Positions 43,796 to 53,847 of a stretch of DNA of 64,000 bases are shown in pieces. Where the stretch lies: NCBI RefSeq assembly GCF_028882255.1, contig NZ_JARBUY010000006.1, positions 42,592-106,591 of the forward strand. The letters run 5' to 3'. A program made the translations under genes and the position numbers. This DNA comes from Maribacter polysaccharolyticus. Lineage in GTDB: Bacteria; Bacteroidota; Bacteroidia; Flavobacteriales; Flavobacteriaceae. The notes under the pieces are model-generated. The model searched no databases. It saw nothing but the letters and a program-made list of their open reading frames with translations, and had not been told where the DNA came from. The number at the start of each line of letters is the position of its first letter. Within the stretch, counting starts at the first letter, position 1.

Positions 43796-46522
43796 CTAAT
43801 CATCACTTATATTCGGTGCCAACCATTTCATAGCGTCTTCAAAGGGCATTCCTTTTCGTGCCGCAAAATCCTGTACTTGGTCTTCCTTGATTTTTCCCAA
43901 ACCAAAATAGCGGGCCTCGGTATTTGCAAAATAATACCCACTTACACTGGCTGCGGGCCACATGGCCAAACTTTCGGTAAGCGCTACACCGATCTTCCCT
44001 TTTACCCCCAAAACTTCCCATAAGGTCAGTTTCTCCAAATGGTCGGGGCATGCAGGATATCCCGGTGCGGGGCGTATGCCTTTATACCCTTCATTGATCA
44101 ATTCCTCATTACTTAATTGCTCATCCTTGGAATAACCCCAGTGGTTCGTACGTACCTCCTTATGCAGGTATTCGGCGAAGGCCTCCGCCAAGCGGTCGGC
44201 CAAGGCCTTGATCATTATGCTATTGTAATCATCATGGTCCTTTTCATATTTCGCGGCCAATTCCGCGGTACCAAATCCCGTACTTACACAAAAACACCCT
44301 ACATAATCATCCAAGCCCTCCGCTTTGGGAGCGATAAAATCAGATAAGGCAAAATTAGGCACCCCTTCCCGTTTTTTCAACTGTTGCCTCAAGGTTCTGA
44401 AAACGTATTTTTTACCTTCGGCCTCTATTTCAATATCATCCTCATTGACCGTATTGGCCTTGAACAGTCCGAAAACCGCTTTTGCCTTTAGCAGTTTCTT
44501 TTCAACGACTTCCTTCAACATGGCCTGTACATCGGCAAACAATTCCGTTGCCTGCTTTCCAACGACCGCATCGGTCAGGATATCCGGATATCTTCCGTGT
44601 AACTCCCAACTTCGGAAAAAAGGCGTCCAATCGATATAAGGTACCAATTCACCCAGATCAAAATCCGTCAATACCTGTATACCCATGGTATTGGGCTTTT
44701 TAATAGTGGCATTCCCCCAATCAATTTGAAACTTATTGGCCCGTGCATCTTCCAAAGATCTGTATTCTTTATGTTTTGAACGGTTTTTGAATTTATCCCT
44801 AAACGTTTCATAATCGAGCTTGATCGATCGCTTATAGGTTTCCGATGTATCTTTTTGTAACAAATCGCCGACGACCGTAACCGCCCTGGAAGCATCATTG
44901 ACATGGACCACGGCATTCTGGTATTCGATATCTATTTTTACGGCGGTATGGGCTTTACTGGTAGTAGCCCCACCTATGAGTAGGGGCACGTTAAAATGCT
45001 GTCTTTGCATTTCCTTGGCCAGAAATACCATCTCGTCCAATGAGGGCGTGATCAAACCGCTTAAACCGATAATATCCACATTATTCTCCTTGGCGGCCGC
45101 AATGATCTTTTCCGGAGGCACCATTACCCCAAGGTCTACGATCTCATAATTGTTGCAGGCCAAAACGACACTTACGATATTTTTTCCAATATCATGGACA
45201 TCCCCTTTTACGGTGGCCATAAGGATTTTCCCGGCCGCCCCCCCTGAGACCGCATCGGGATTGTTTTTCTTTTCCTCTTCGATATAGGGTAAAAGATAGG
45301 CCACTGCCTTCTTCATGACACGGGCCGATTTTACGACCTGTGGCAAGAACATTTTCCCACTTCCGAACAGGTCGCCGACAACATTCATACCGGTCATTAA
45401 ATGCCCTTCGATAACCTCAATGGGTTTATCCACACTCTTACGGGCGGTTTCCACATCTTCCACGATATATTGGTCGATACCTTTGACCAAAGCCCGTGTA
45501 ATCCTGTTCTGTAAGGGTTCTTCCCTCCAGGACAGGTCCACTTTGTTTTCCTTGGCTTTTCCCACTACCGATTCCGCAAAATCCAACAATCGTTCGGTAG
45601 CATCGTCCCTACGATCCAGGATCACATCTTCGACATATTCCAGTAAATCCTTTGGGATATCATCATAAACCTCCAACATCGCAGGATTTACGATACCCAT
45701 ATTCAACCCAGCTTTAATGGCATGGTAAAGAAAGACCGAATGCATGGCCTCCCTGACGGGATTGTTTCCCCGAAAACTAAAGGAAACATTGCTTATACCC
45801 CCACTAACACTACAATAAGGCAGGTTCTCCCTTACCCATTTAGTGGCCTCGATAAAGTCGATTGCATTTCGCCTATGTTCCTCCATTCCGGTGGCAACGG
45901 GAAAAACGTTCAAATCGAAAATGATATCCTCGGGTGCGAAATGGACTTCGTTGACCAAAATATCATAAGATCGTTTGGCAATCTCGATCCTTCTTTCGTA
46001 GTTATCGGCCTGGCCAACCTCGTCAAAGGCCATGACGATTACGGCAGCACCGTACCGTCTGATCAGTTTTGCATGCTGAACGAATTGTTCCTTACCTTCT
46101 TTTAAACTGATGGAATTCACCACCGATTTGCCCTGAACGACCTGTAACCCTGCCTCAATGATCTCCCATTTGGAACTATCGATCATAATGGGCACCCTTG
46201 CGATATCGGGTTCTGCCATCAACAAATTCAAATACTTGACCATGGCCTCTTTCCCATCGATCAGTCCATCATCCATATTGATATCGATGACTTGGGCCCC
46301 ACCTTCGACCTGATGACGGGCTACATCCAAGGCCTCATCATATTTATCCTCTTTGATAAGACGAAGGAATTTTCGTGACCCGGCCACATTGGTACGTTCC
46401 CCAACATTGATGAAATTACTTTCAGGGGTTACGATCAAAGGTTCCAGACCACTCAGTTTTAGGTATCTATCCCCTTGCAAATGATCGGATGTCGCTTGTT
46501 TATCAGTCTCTTGACTTACCAT
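43796..46522 (-). CDS. metH: Cobalamin-dependent methionine synthase, folate/B12/activation part
   Basis: 908 residues covering the pterin-binding domain (about 20-280, [14 protein letters not shown] and [11 protein letters not shown]), the cap, the B12 domain with the cobalt-ligating His motif DVHDIGKN (near 447), and the C-terminal SAM-dependent reactivation domain ([14 protein letters not shown], near 845). The homocysteine-binding domain is missing from this protein and is encoded by the gene just upstream. Together they transfer the methyl group of 5-methyl-THF to homocysteine. Confidence 0.96.
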   Translation of the reverse strand: MVSQETDKQATSDHLQGDRYLKLSGLEPLIVTPESNFINVGERTNVAGSRKFLRLIKEDKYDEALDVARHQVEGGAQVIDINMDDGLIDGKEAMVKYLNLLMAEPDIARVPIMIDSSKWEIIEAGLQVVQGKSVVNSISLKEGKEQFVQHAKLIRRYGAAVIVMAFDEVGQADNYERRIEIAKRSYDILVNEVHFAPEDIIFDLNVFPVATGMEEHRRNAIDFIEATKWVRENLPYCSVSGGISNVSFSFRGNNPVREAMHSVFLYHAIKAGLNMGIVNPAMLEVYDDIPKDLLEYVEDVILDRRDDATERLLDFAESVVGKAKENKVDLSWREEPLQNRITRALVKGIDQYIVEDVETARKSVDKPIEVIEGHLMTGMNVVGDLFGSGKMFLPQVVKSARVMKKAVAYLLPYIEEEKKNNPDAVSGGAAGKILMATVKGDVHDIGKNIVSVVLACNNYEIVDLGVMVPPEKIIAAAKENNVDIIGLSGLITPSLDEMVFLAKEMQRQHFNVPLLIGGATTSKAHTAVKIDIEYQNAVVHVNDASRAVTVVGDLLQKDTSETYKRSIKLDYETFRDKFKNRSKHKEYRSLEDARANKFQIDWGNATIKKPNTMGIQVLTDFDLGELVPYIDWTPFFRSWELHGRYPDILTDAVVGKQATELFADVQAMLKEVVEKKLLKAKAVFGLFKANTVNEDDIEIEAEGKKYVFRTLRQQLKKREGVPNFALSDFIAPKAEGLDDYVGCFCVSTGFGTAELAAKYEKDHDDYNSIMIKALADRLAEAFAEYLHKEVRTNHWGYSKDEQLSNEELINEGYKGIRPAPGYPACPDHLEKLTLWEVLGVKGKIGVALTESLAMWPAASVSGYYFANTEARYFGLGKIKEDQVQDFAARKGMPFEDAMKWLAPNISDD

Positions 46523-46590
46523 CGCATTTTATTTTTTTGTTGACAAATACATCGCATTTTATATCGATTTTCACCCTATTCAAACAACCA

Positions 46591-47592
46591 CTATTTATCA
46601 ACCAATGATTTTCTAGGTTTATGGTCCTTTACCAAGGCTGCCATTGCTGAAATATGTTCCGGGGTCGTTCCACAACAACCTCCGACAATATTCACTAAGC
46701 CCTTTTCCAAATATTCCTTTATCTGTTCGGCCATTTGTTCGGCGGTTTCATCATACTCCCCAAAAGCATTTGGCAAACCGGCGTTCGGGTGTGCCGAAAC
46801 CGCGAAATGGGTTTTTGAAGCCAGAACTTCCAAATGGGGAACCAGTTGACTGGCCCCCAATGCACAATTGAATCCGACCGAAAGGATGGGGATATGTGAA
46901 ATGGAAATTAAAAAAGCTTCTGCCGTCTGCCCGGATAAGGTACGCCCCGAAGCATCGGTAATCGTACCGCTGACCATGATGGGAATATCCACATTACGAT
47001 CTTCTTTCACCTCTTCTATGGCGAAAAGTGCCGCTTTGGCATTAAGGGTGTCGAAAATGGTCTCGACCAATAACAGGTCAACACCACCATCGACCAAAGC
47101 CTCTACTTGCTGTTTATAGGCCAATCTCAAATCATTGAAAGAAACTGCCCTGAACCCCGGATCGTTGACATCGGGAGACATACTGGCGGTTTTATTGGTA
47201 GGGCCTATGCTCCCCGCAACAAACCGTGGCTTATTAGGTTCTTTGGCCGTAAAGTCATCGGCTACCTTTCTTGCGATTTTAGCAGCTTCAAAATTAAGTT
47301 CGTATACCAGATCCTCCATATGGTAATCGGCCATGGCTATCGTGGTACACGAAAATGTATTGGTCTCAATAATATCGGCACCGGCCTCGAGGTATTTTGC
47401 ATGAACCGCAGCAATAGCTTCGGGTTGCGTTAATGACAAAAGGTCATTATTGCCCTGTAAAGGACTGGGCCAATCCTTGAATCGCTCCCCCCGAAAATCG
47501 GCTTCGGTAAACTTGTAGCGTTGTAGCATGGTACCCATGGCGCCATCCAAAACCAAAATCCGTTCTTTCAGTATTTCTTTTATATCACTCAT
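46591..47592 (-). CDS. Methionine synthase homocysteine-binding subunit
   Basis: 333 residues equal to the N-terminal module of one-piece MetH: a zinc-dependent homocysteine S-methyltransferase barrel. The start [14 protein letters not shown], the first zinc Cys in VGFNCALGA, and the paired Cys in [10 protein letters not shown] are intact. It ends about where the pterin domain starts in E. coli MetH. The second part follows after 68 bp. A SAM-I riboswitch lies upstream and should control both. Confidence 0.95.
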   Translation of the reverse strand: MSDIKEILKERILVLDGAMGTMLQRYKFTEADFRGERFKDWPSPLQGNNDLLSLTQPEAIAAVHAKYLEAGADIIETNTFSCTTIAMADYHMEDLVYELNFEAAKIARKVADDFTAKEPNKPRFVAGSIGPTNKTASMSPDVNDPGFRAVSFNDLRLAYKQQVEALVDGGVDLLLVETIFDTLNAKAALFAIEEVKEDRNVDIPIMVSGTITDASGRTLSGQTAEAFLISISHIPILSVGFNCALGASQLVPHLEVLASKTHFAVSAHPNAGLPNAFGEYDETAEQMAEQIKEYLEKGLVNIVGGCCGTTPEHISAMAALVKDHKPRKSLVDK

Positions 47593-47823
47593 GCCTCCTA
47601 TTTTGCAAAAATATTCTTTTCCGTATTCGTCCTTTTGTATTTCATACCCTTACACACCCTCAAGATAAAAGTTTGTAGCGGAACTTTAATATGACACAAG
47701 CCGTTTGAAAACTCACGTACTACTAAATTAATTCCACAGTCCTACCATCTATTCCGCTGGAAATGGCTTCGTACGATTGTTGTTACTTGATCAAGGAAAG
47801 GGTGAGACAGATGTCTTTTTTTG
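47593..47823 (-). other. Leader between the SAM-I aptamer and metH
   Basis: About 230 bp without a gene. Just after the aptamer is a small AGACA/TGTCT hairpin. No terminator with a U-run and no clear Shine-Dalgarno sequestration is visible, so how the riboswitch acts cannot be read from sequence. Confidence 0.35.
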
Positions 47824-47940
47824 GTTATCTTCCACGCCTGAATTGTGATAGAATGTAGCACCTTCTTGTCCCCTGTTATGGATTGGGAAAAGGGTTGCCA
47901 AGGTTTCTTTGGGTCTAGTCCCTCCGCCTTTCTTGATAAC
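47824..47940 (-). ncRNA. SAM-I riboswitch (S box) of the metH operon
   Basis: The minus strand has the conserved SAM-I core in order: P1 GTTATC (47940-47935) with GATAAC (47829-47824), then AAGAAAGGCGGAGGGAC, GACCC, GAAACCTTGGCAACC, AAGAAGGTGCTACATTC, and a P4 stem CAC/GTG. These match the S-box consensus (GAGGGA, GGCAACC, GGTGCTA). The aptamer binds SAM and lowers expression of methionine genes. Confidence 0.93.
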
Positions 47941-47962
47941 TTTTTCAACGTACTAAAGAACT

Positions 47963-47983
47963 CAGTGCAAATTAACGGCACTG
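47963..47983 (-). promoter_or_regulatory. Putative metH promoter with flanking palindrome
   Basis: CAGTGC and GCACTG form a 6-bp inverted repeat separated by 9 bp, enclosing TTAATTTG (47975-47968), one mismatch from the -7 motif; a TTG lies about 20 bp upstream. It is 23 bp before the riboswitch P1. The palindrome could be an operator. No T-run follows, so a terminator is unlikely. Confidence 0.45.
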
Positions 47984-48036
47984 TTTGCTCAAAAACAAGG
48001 AATAACCTTAGTTTTAGGGTATTGTTCCCCTATTTT

Positions 48037-48615
48037 CTATTTAGAGGACAGGAGGCTTTTGGTCACCTCGTTCATTTTTTCGACTTTCTCCTCAAAATCC
48101 CCTTTTAAGGTGCTCCTAAAAGCGTTTAAATTGAGTACCATTTGATTGATGTCTTCCGGAATGACCTCCTCGAAAAATTGCCGTAGTCGTTTGGCCGTTG
48201 TGGGGGATTTTCCATTCGTGGAAATAGCGACCTTGACATTGCCTTTTGTTACGATGCCCCCCATATAAAAATCGCAATAAGGTGGATTATCGGCCACATT
48301 TACCAATTTATCCATCTCCCGGCAATCTTCATACACCTCGATATTCACCTCCGGCTTATCGGTGGTTGCAATCACGAAGTGTTTGCCTCTAAGGTACTTT
48401 TTATCGTAACGGTCTTGGATCAATTCCACTTGATGCCTTTTGGCCAATGCTATGGTACCGACACCAAAATCCGGGGAGACAATGGTCACCTTGGCATCCG
48501 GACTCGATTTGGTCAAAAATGTCAGCTTTTCCTCGGCCACGTTGCCTCCACCAACAATAAGTATGGATAACTTTGAGGTCTTGAGGAAAATTGGATATAA
48601 ATTGTTGCGTTCCAT
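48037..48615 (-). CDS. Precorrin-2 dehydrogenase/sirohydrochlorin ferrochelatase
   Basis: 192 residues, like yeast Met8 and the N-terminal part of CysG. The NAD-binding loop SILIVGGGNVAEEKLTFL, the VNVADNPPYCDFYMGGIV region (with the conserved Asp) and STNGKSPTTAKRLRQFFEE are all present. It finishes siroheme synthesis for the sulfite reductase two genes upstream; cobA is 2 bp away. Confidence 0.92.
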   Translation of the reverse strand: MERNNLYPIFLKTSKLSILIVGGGNVAEEKLTFLTKSSPDAKVTIVSPDFGVGTIALAKRHQVELIQDRYDKKYLRGKHFVIATTDKPEVNIEVYEDCREMDKLVNVADNPPYCDFYMGGIVTKGNVKVAISTNGKSPTTAKRLRQFFEEVIPEDINQMVLNLNAFRSTLKGDFEEKVEKMNEVTKSLLSSK

Positions 48616-48617
48616 GA

Positions 48618-49385
48618 TTAACGAACCATTTGTTTCTCCAAATGGGTTTTTTGAAGTTCAAGTAGGCGTTCCCGATGTTTTACAACCTCCCCTATTATGA
48701 TAATGGCAGGGTTCTTTAACTCATTTTCCTCAACGATTTTTTCGATGGTCGAAATGGTACCTACCCCCACCTTTTCATTCTCCCTTGTTCCGTTTTGGAT
48801 AATGGCAATGGGCGTATCACTTTTACCTTCTTTGGCAAAAAGGGAAACAATGGCCCCTAATTTCCCCATGCCCATCAGTATGACCACTGTGGCGTTGGAT
48901 TTTGCCGCCAAATGGACATCGTTGGATAATTTATGTTCTTTGGTCGTACCTGTAATCACCCAAAAACTTTCAGCAGATCCTCTCTTGGTTACGGGTATAT
49001 GCTGGAAAGCGGGCACCGATACCGATGAGGAGACCCCGGGAACCATGGCAACTTCCAAACCATGGGCCGCGGCATATTCCATTTCTTCGGCCCCACGTCC
49101 AAAAACAAAGGGATCACCTCCTTTTAAGCGAACTACATGACCATGGCTCAATGCCCTACTCACGATCAAATCGTTGATCTGTACTTGTTCATAGGCATAA
49201 CACCCCTTTCTTTTACCGACAAAAATATGTTCGGCATTGGGGGCATACGCCAAAAGGCCGTCATCAACCAGGGCATCGTACAATACGACGCTTGCACTGG
49301 CCAAAGCCTTTACGCCTTTTACGGTAATTAGATCGACATCCCCCGGACCAGCGCCGATTACTGTAAGTTTCGGATCTTTACACAT
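48618..49385 (-). CDS. cobA: Uroporphyrinogen-III C-methyltransferase
   Basis: SAM-dependent enzyme that makes precorrin-2 from uroporphyrinogen III. VIGAGPGDVDLITVKG at the start, VLYDALVDDGLL, VRLKGGDPFVFGRGAEEMEY, VPGVSSSVSVPAF and ILMGMGKL are all typical. 255 residues matches the single-domain type. It overlaps the sulfite reductase stop by 8 bp. Confidence 0.95.
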   Translation of the reverse strand: MCKDPKLTVIGAGPGDVDLITVKGVKALASASVVLYDALVDDGLLAYAPNAEHIFVGKRKGCYAYEQVQINDLIVSRALSHGHVVRLKGGDPFVFGRGAEEMEYAAAHGLEVAMVPGVSSSVSVPAFQHIPVTKRGSAESFWVITGTTKEHKLSNDVHLAAKSNATVVILMGMGKLGAIVSLFAKEGKSDTPIAIIQNGTRENEKVGVGTISTIEKIVEENELKNPAIIIIGEVVKHRERLLELQKTHLEKQMVR

Positions 49386-51471
49386 TTGACAAATCGGCTT
49401 TTCTATAGATTTCTATATTCTTCAAAAATTCCTGTGCTTCATTTAAATACCGCTTTGCAAATTCCTCTGTGGGCTCGTTCGTTTTTATCTGAAGTACCTT
49501 TTCGGAGAAGCCCCCATCGATCGTAAAGCGTTCGGATTTTACGAAAATTTCATCAAAATCCTTGATGATACTGGCATGTGTGTTCGTTTTCGTTTTTTCA
49601 GCAGTCAATAACGCCTTTGCCGCATTCACCATGGCGGCATACGAATGATAAATACTTGCCGCCCATTTTTTTTCATCGATGCATGCAAGGGCATTTTCTA
49701 TTTTTTCATCACTTTCGTACAGCAAGGTGGCGACAAGGTCGATGACCACCCCTGCGCATTCCCCTACACCAATGGCTTTTTGGTATTTTTTATCGGAACC
49801 CCAATCTATATAATCACTTGAGGTAATCGTATCCAAATTCGCCAAGGGCTTTAATAGATCGTAGAAATAGGATTTCCCTTTTTTGGCATAATAGGAAACA
49901 TAGGATGCGCCATTACCATTCGCTTCAAAATCGTCCAATATCAATCGTAACGCCTCAGGTCCTCTTTTACTGGGCACTTTCAACACCTTATCCGCAAATT
50001 CGGCATTGCCATCCCCTAAATTGCCCCCACCTAACAAAATCTGTAACGCCGGTGCCACCAATTTATCCTTGGTTTTTATGGACATCCCTTGAAAACCGAT
50101 ATTTGCCATATTATGTTGGCCACAGGCATTCATACAGCCACTGACCTTGATCAGTACATCAGGATTGTTTATATAATGTGGATATTCCGTTTTGATTACC
50201 CTTTCGAGCTCCCTGGCAATTCCCGTACTACTGGCAATTCCCAGATTACAGGTGTCCGTACCGGGACAAGAGGTAATATCCCCCGCTTTGTTGTAACCGG
50301 CATCGGCAAATCCCAATTTAAGGAGTTCCGTATAAAAGAAAGGCACCAATTCTTCCTTTACGTAAGGAATCAAAATATTCTGACGTAAGGACAAGCGCAA
50401 TTCCCCCGCCGCGTATTTTTCAACCAATGTTGCCAACAAACGGGCCTTATCGGTATAGAAATCCCCTAACAGCACTTTGATGCCAATGGCGACATATCCT
50501 TTTTGTTTTTGGGAAATGATGTTGGTCGATTTCCAAGCTTCAAAGGCCTCGGCATCGACGATTTCCACATGGGGTATATCCACGACATCCGCTATTTGGG
50601 GTTTTGGATAAGCCTCGGCATCTATGGGGTAGCTCTTTACGGGTATGGCCTTTTGCTCTTCTTCGACCAATTGCTTAAACCCTTCCAAACCAACATCCTT
50701 CAATAAGAATTTCAACCTTGCCCTAGACCTGCTTTTGCGTTCCCCATAGCGATCGAATATACGTACGACCCCTTCCATCAAGGGAATGATCTTGTCTGCG
50801 GGTAAAAATGGGAACAACAAATCCCCGTGTCGGGGCTGGGAACCCAAACCACCGGCAAGCATCACTTTAAAACCACGCACCCCATTTTCGATTTTTGCGA
50901 TAAAACCCAAATCGTGCATGTAGGACAATCCCGTATCGGCATCACTGGCAGAGAAAGAAACCTTGAATTTCCTACCCATCTCTTGACTGATCGGGTTTCG
51001 CAGGAAATATTCGAAAAGCGCATGTGCATATGGGGAAACATCAAAAGGCTCATCAACATCGATACCGGCAGTTTCACTGGCGGTTACATTACGGACGGTA
51101 TTGCCACAGGCCTCCCTTAAGGTAATATCGTCCTTTTCCAATTGGGCCCAAAGCTCAGGGGTACGGTCGAGATCCACATAATGGATCTGAATATCCTGCC
51201 TAGTGGTTATATGCAATCTTCCCGTTGAATATTCATCGGATACCTCACATATTCTCCGAAGTTGGGTTGAGGTCACCTTCCCATAAGGCAGTTTAATGCG
51301 AATCATCTGGACACCGAATTGACGTTGCCCATAAACCCCACGCGCCAATCGAAGGCTACGGAATTTTTCTTCATCCAATTTGCCTTCTTTGAACTGCCGA
51401 ATTTTGGCTTCCAACTCGATGATATCCTTTTCTACTATCGGATTCTCTATTTCTGATCTAAAACTTCGCAT
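49378..51471 (-). CDS. Siroheme sulfite reductase with a HEPN-like C-terminal domain
   Basis: Reduces sulfite to sulfide with a siroheme-4Fe4S centre. Residues 1-550 hold the duplicated NIR/SIR modules; cluster cysteines are Cys402, Cys408 (SCPGTDTC), Cys446 and Cys450 (CMNAC). The last 130 residues are extra: AASIYHSYAAMVNAAKALL and THASIIKDFDEIF have the helical pattern of a HEPN domain. 697 residues against about 550 for plain enzymes. Some relatives are annotated as nitrite reductase; the cys context makes sulfite the likely substrate. Confidence 0.92.
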   Translation of the reverse strand: MRSFRSEIENPIVEKDIIELEAKIRQFKEGKLDEEKFRSLRLARGVYGQRQFGVQMIRIKLPYGKVTSTQLRRICEVSDEYSTGRLHITTRQDIQIHYVDLDRTPELWAQLEKDDITLREACGNTVRNVTASETAGIDVDEPFDVSPYAHALFEYFLRNPISQEMGRKFKVSFSASDADTGLSYMHDLGFIAKIENGVRGFKVMLAGGLGSQPRHGDLLFPFLPADKIIPLMEGVVRIFDRYGERKSRSRARLKFLLKDVGLEGFKQLVEEEQKAIPVKSYPIDAEAYPKPQIADVVDIPHVEIVDAEAFEAWKSTNIISQKQKGYVAIGIKVLLGDFYTDKARLLATLVEKYAAGELRLSLRQNILIPYVKEELVPFFYTELLKLGFADAGYNKAGDITSCPGTDTCNLGIASSTGIARELERVIKTEYPHYINNPDVLIKVSGCMNACGQHNMANIGFQGMSIKTKDKLVAPALQILLGGGNLGDGNAEFADKVLKVPSKRGPEALRLILDDFEANGNGASYVSYYAKKGKSYFYDLLKPLANLDTITSSDYIDWGSDKKYQKAIGVGECAGVVIDLVATLLYESDEKIENALACIDEKKWAASIYHSYAAMVNAAKALLTAEKTKTNTHASIIKDFDEIFVKSERFTIDGGFSEKVLQIKTNEPTEEFAKRYLNEAQEFLKNIEIYRKADLSNV

Positions 51472-51557
51472 ATAATTTAATTGAAAAATCTAATATTAAT
51501 TACTTTTAGGATTTTACCCCTATTTTGCCCATAGTTTTAATAGGCAATTAAACCCGC

Positions 51558-51585
51558 AAGCGAATGACTATTCGTCAATTCGCTT
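51558..51585 (-). other. Hairpin between cysN and the sulfite reductase gene
   Basis: AAGCGAAT-GAC pairs with GTC-(A)-ATTCGCTT around a 5-nt loop, an 11-bp stem with one bulge. Only a weak T-run follows on the minus strand. It may be a partial terminator or a processing/stability element in the cys operon. Confidence 0.5.
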
Positions 51586-51597
51586 TGGATTCAAATT

Positions 51598-52845
51598 TTA
51601 GTTGATAAAACCGGCTCCTACGGTGTTATTGGATTGTGGGTCTATTAAAATAAAAGAACCATTGGTCCTGTGATCCTTGAAGGCATCAAAGAAAATCGGT
51701 TTGTTCAATTTAAAGGACACTTTCGCAATATCGTTGATCTTAAGGGAATCGACTTCTTCTTCGATACCCGAATAATCCGGATTTATTTTATGGAGAATAT
51801 TATCCACTTTTGCCAACACCTTATTTACGCCATGTTGTATAACGTACTTGCCACCAGCGTTCAATTCCTTGGAATCCATCCAGGAGATTGTTGCCGTAAA
51901 TTGCTTATCTATTTTCGGTAAATCGCCGACCTTTACCAACATATCTCCCCTACTCACATTTATTTCATCCTCGAGGGTAATGGTCACCGATGAACGCCTT
52001 GAAGCCGTTTCGTATTTTTTGTCGTAAAAATAAATCTCCTTTATTCTTGATTTGGTTTGGGAAGGCAAGGCAACGACCTCATCCCCAACACTTAACTGGC
52101 CACCATATACCTTACCTGCAAATCCCCTGAAATCATGGAACTCTTCGGTTTTTGGTCGGATCACGTATTGCACGGGAAATCTTGGCGTACCGGTATTGAA
52201 AACATCCTTCTTATCCAATTGCTCCAAATGCTCCAATAGCGTCTTTCCCTTATACCATGAAATATTATCGGTTTTATGAACCACATTATCCCCTTTTAGG
52301 GCGCTAACCGGAATAAAGGTGATATTCTGGTCCTGATAATCCCGCTTCTCCATCAAAGTTTCAAAATCGGCCTTGATCGAATTATAGGTTTCTTCCGAAT
52401 AATCCACAAGGTCCATTTTGTTAATGGCGACAATAACATCCTTGATCCTTAATAGGTTATTGATGAAAAAGTGACGATTGGTCTGTTCGATCACCCCTTT
52501 ACGGGCATCGATTAAAATAATCGCCGCTTGGGAGGTTGATGCACCCGTCACCATGTTCCTGGTATACTCCACATGCCCCGGGGTATCGGCGATGATATAA
52601 CTTTTATTGGGGGTCGAAAAATAAATATGGGCAACGTCGATGGTAATTCCCTGTTCCCTTTCGGCTACCAGTCCGTCAGTGGCCAAGGAAAAATCCAAAT
52701 AATCGTATCCCTTCTGTTTACTTGTTTTCTCAATGGCTTCCAATTTATCGGTAGTCAATGACTTGGTATCGTATAAAAGCCTTCCGATCAAGGTGCTTTT
52801 TCCATCATCAACACTACCTGCTGTTGCAATTTTCAGTACTTCCAT
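51598..52845 (-). CDS. cysN: Sulfate adenylyltransferase subunit 1 (CysN)
   Basis: GTPase subunit of ATP sulfurylase; GTP hydrolysis drives formation of APS. EF-Tu-like motifs G1 (GSVDDGKST), G3 (DTPGHVEYTRNM) and G4 (NKMDLVD) are followed by beta-barrel domains. 415 residues from the ATG at 52845 (MEVLKIATAG); the frame opens 20 codons earlier but those residues are not family-like. There is no fused APS kinase (CysC) domain. Confidence 0.95.
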   Translation of the reverse strand: MEVLKIATAGSVDDGKSTLIGRLLYDTKSLTTDKLEAIEKTSKQKGYDYLDFSLATDGLVAEREQGITIDVAHIYFSTPNKSYIIADTPGHVEYTRNMVTGASTSQAAIILIDARKGVIEQTNRHFFINNLLRIKDVIVAINKMDLVDYSEETYNSIKADFETLMEKRDYQDQNITFIPVSALKGDNVVHKTDNISWYKGKTLLEHLEQLDKKDVFNTGTPRFPVQYVIRPKTEEFHDFRGFAGKVYGGQLSVGDEVVALPSQTKSRIKEIYFYDKKYETASRRSSVTITLEDEINVSRGDMLVKVGDLPKIDKQFTATISWMDSKELNAGGKYVIQHGVNKVLAKVDNILHKINPDYSGIEEEVDSLKINDIAKVSFKLNKPIFFDAFKDHRTNGSFILIDPQSNNTVGAGFIN

Positions 52846-52914
52846 TTTCGTTATAAATTGTTGGTTTAAAATCTGATGGTTTATCCACAATTGGCCACCA
52901 TCCACAGATTACCA

Positions 52915-53823
52915 TTAAAAATATCCTTGTTGTTTTCTTTTTTCCATGGCCGCTTCGGACCTTTTGTCGTCTATTCGCGCCCCTCTTTCGGAAATCGTGG
53001 AATCCCTGATTTCCTGTACCACACTGGCAATATCAGCAGCTTCCGAAAAGACGGCGGCCGTACAGCTCATATCGCCTACCGTTCTAAAACGGACCAGTTC
53101 TTCCAATACTTCCTCATGGTCATCCTGATACACATAATCAGAGTGTGACCAAATCATACCGTCCCTTAGGAAAACCTTTCTTTTGTGGGCGAAATAAATG
53201 GATGGGATTTCTATATCCTCCTTTTCGATATATGACCAAACATCCAATTCGGTCCAGTTACTGATTGGAAAGACACGAACATTCTGGCCTAAATCGATTT
53301 GTCCGTTCAGCATATCGAACAATTCCGGTCTTTGGTTTTTTTCATCCCATTGCCCAAAGTCATCCCTTACCGAGAAAATACGTTCCTTGGCCCTGGCCTT
53401 TTCCTCATCTCGTCTTGCCCCACCGATACATGCATCGAATTTGAATTCCTCAATGGCATCCAACAAAGTGGTCGTCTGCAAGGCATTTCGACTGGAATAC
53501 CTTCCGGTTTCTTCTTTTACCTTTCCTTGGTCTATGGAATCCTGGACATTCCTAACAATCAATTCCAGACCTAATTCCTCTACCAACCTATCCCGAAATT
53601 CAATGGTCTCAGGAAAATTATGACCTGTATCGATATGCATTAAAGGAAACGGGATCTTCGCAGGATAAAATGCCTTCTGTGCCAACCGCACCAAGGTTAT
53701 GGAGTCTTTTCCCCCGGAAAACAACAGAACAGGTTTCTCAAATTGTGCCGCCACTTCCCTAATAATATAAATAGCTTCGTTCTCCAAAGAATTTATATGT
53801 GATGTATCTTTCAATAATGCCAT
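52915..53823 (-). CDS. cysD: Sulfate adenylyltransferase subunit 2 (CysD)
   Basis: Catalytic PP-loop subunit that adenylates sulfate. LFSGGKDSITLVRLAQKAF is the ATP pyrophosphatase loop; HIDTGHNFPETIEFRD, RRDEEKARAKERIFS and the C-terminal RTVGDMSCTAAV complete the family set. 302 residues, normal. It is between cysH (24 bp upstream) and cysN (69 bp downstream). Confidence 0.96.
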   Translation of the reverse strand: MALLKDTSHINSLENEAIYIIREVAAQFEKPVLLFSGGKDSITLVRLAQKAFYPAKIPFPLMHIDTGHNFPETIEFRDRLVEELGLELIVRNVQDSIDQGKVKEETGRYSSRNALQTTTLLDAIEEFKFDACIGGARRDEEKARAKERIFSVRDDFGQWDEKNQRPELFDMLNGQIDLGQNVRVFPISNWTELDVWSYIEKEDIEIPSIYFAHKRKVFLRDGMIWSHSDYVYQDDHEEVLEELVRFRTVGDMSCTAAVFSEAADIASVVQEIRDSTISERGARIDDKRSEAAMEKRKQQGYF

Positions 53824-53847
53824 GATTTTCAGCTTTTAAATACTTCG

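Noticed and set aside
47742-47981. A 79-codon minus-strand frame upstream of metH
   Set aside because: It is simply a translation of the SAM-I riboswitch.
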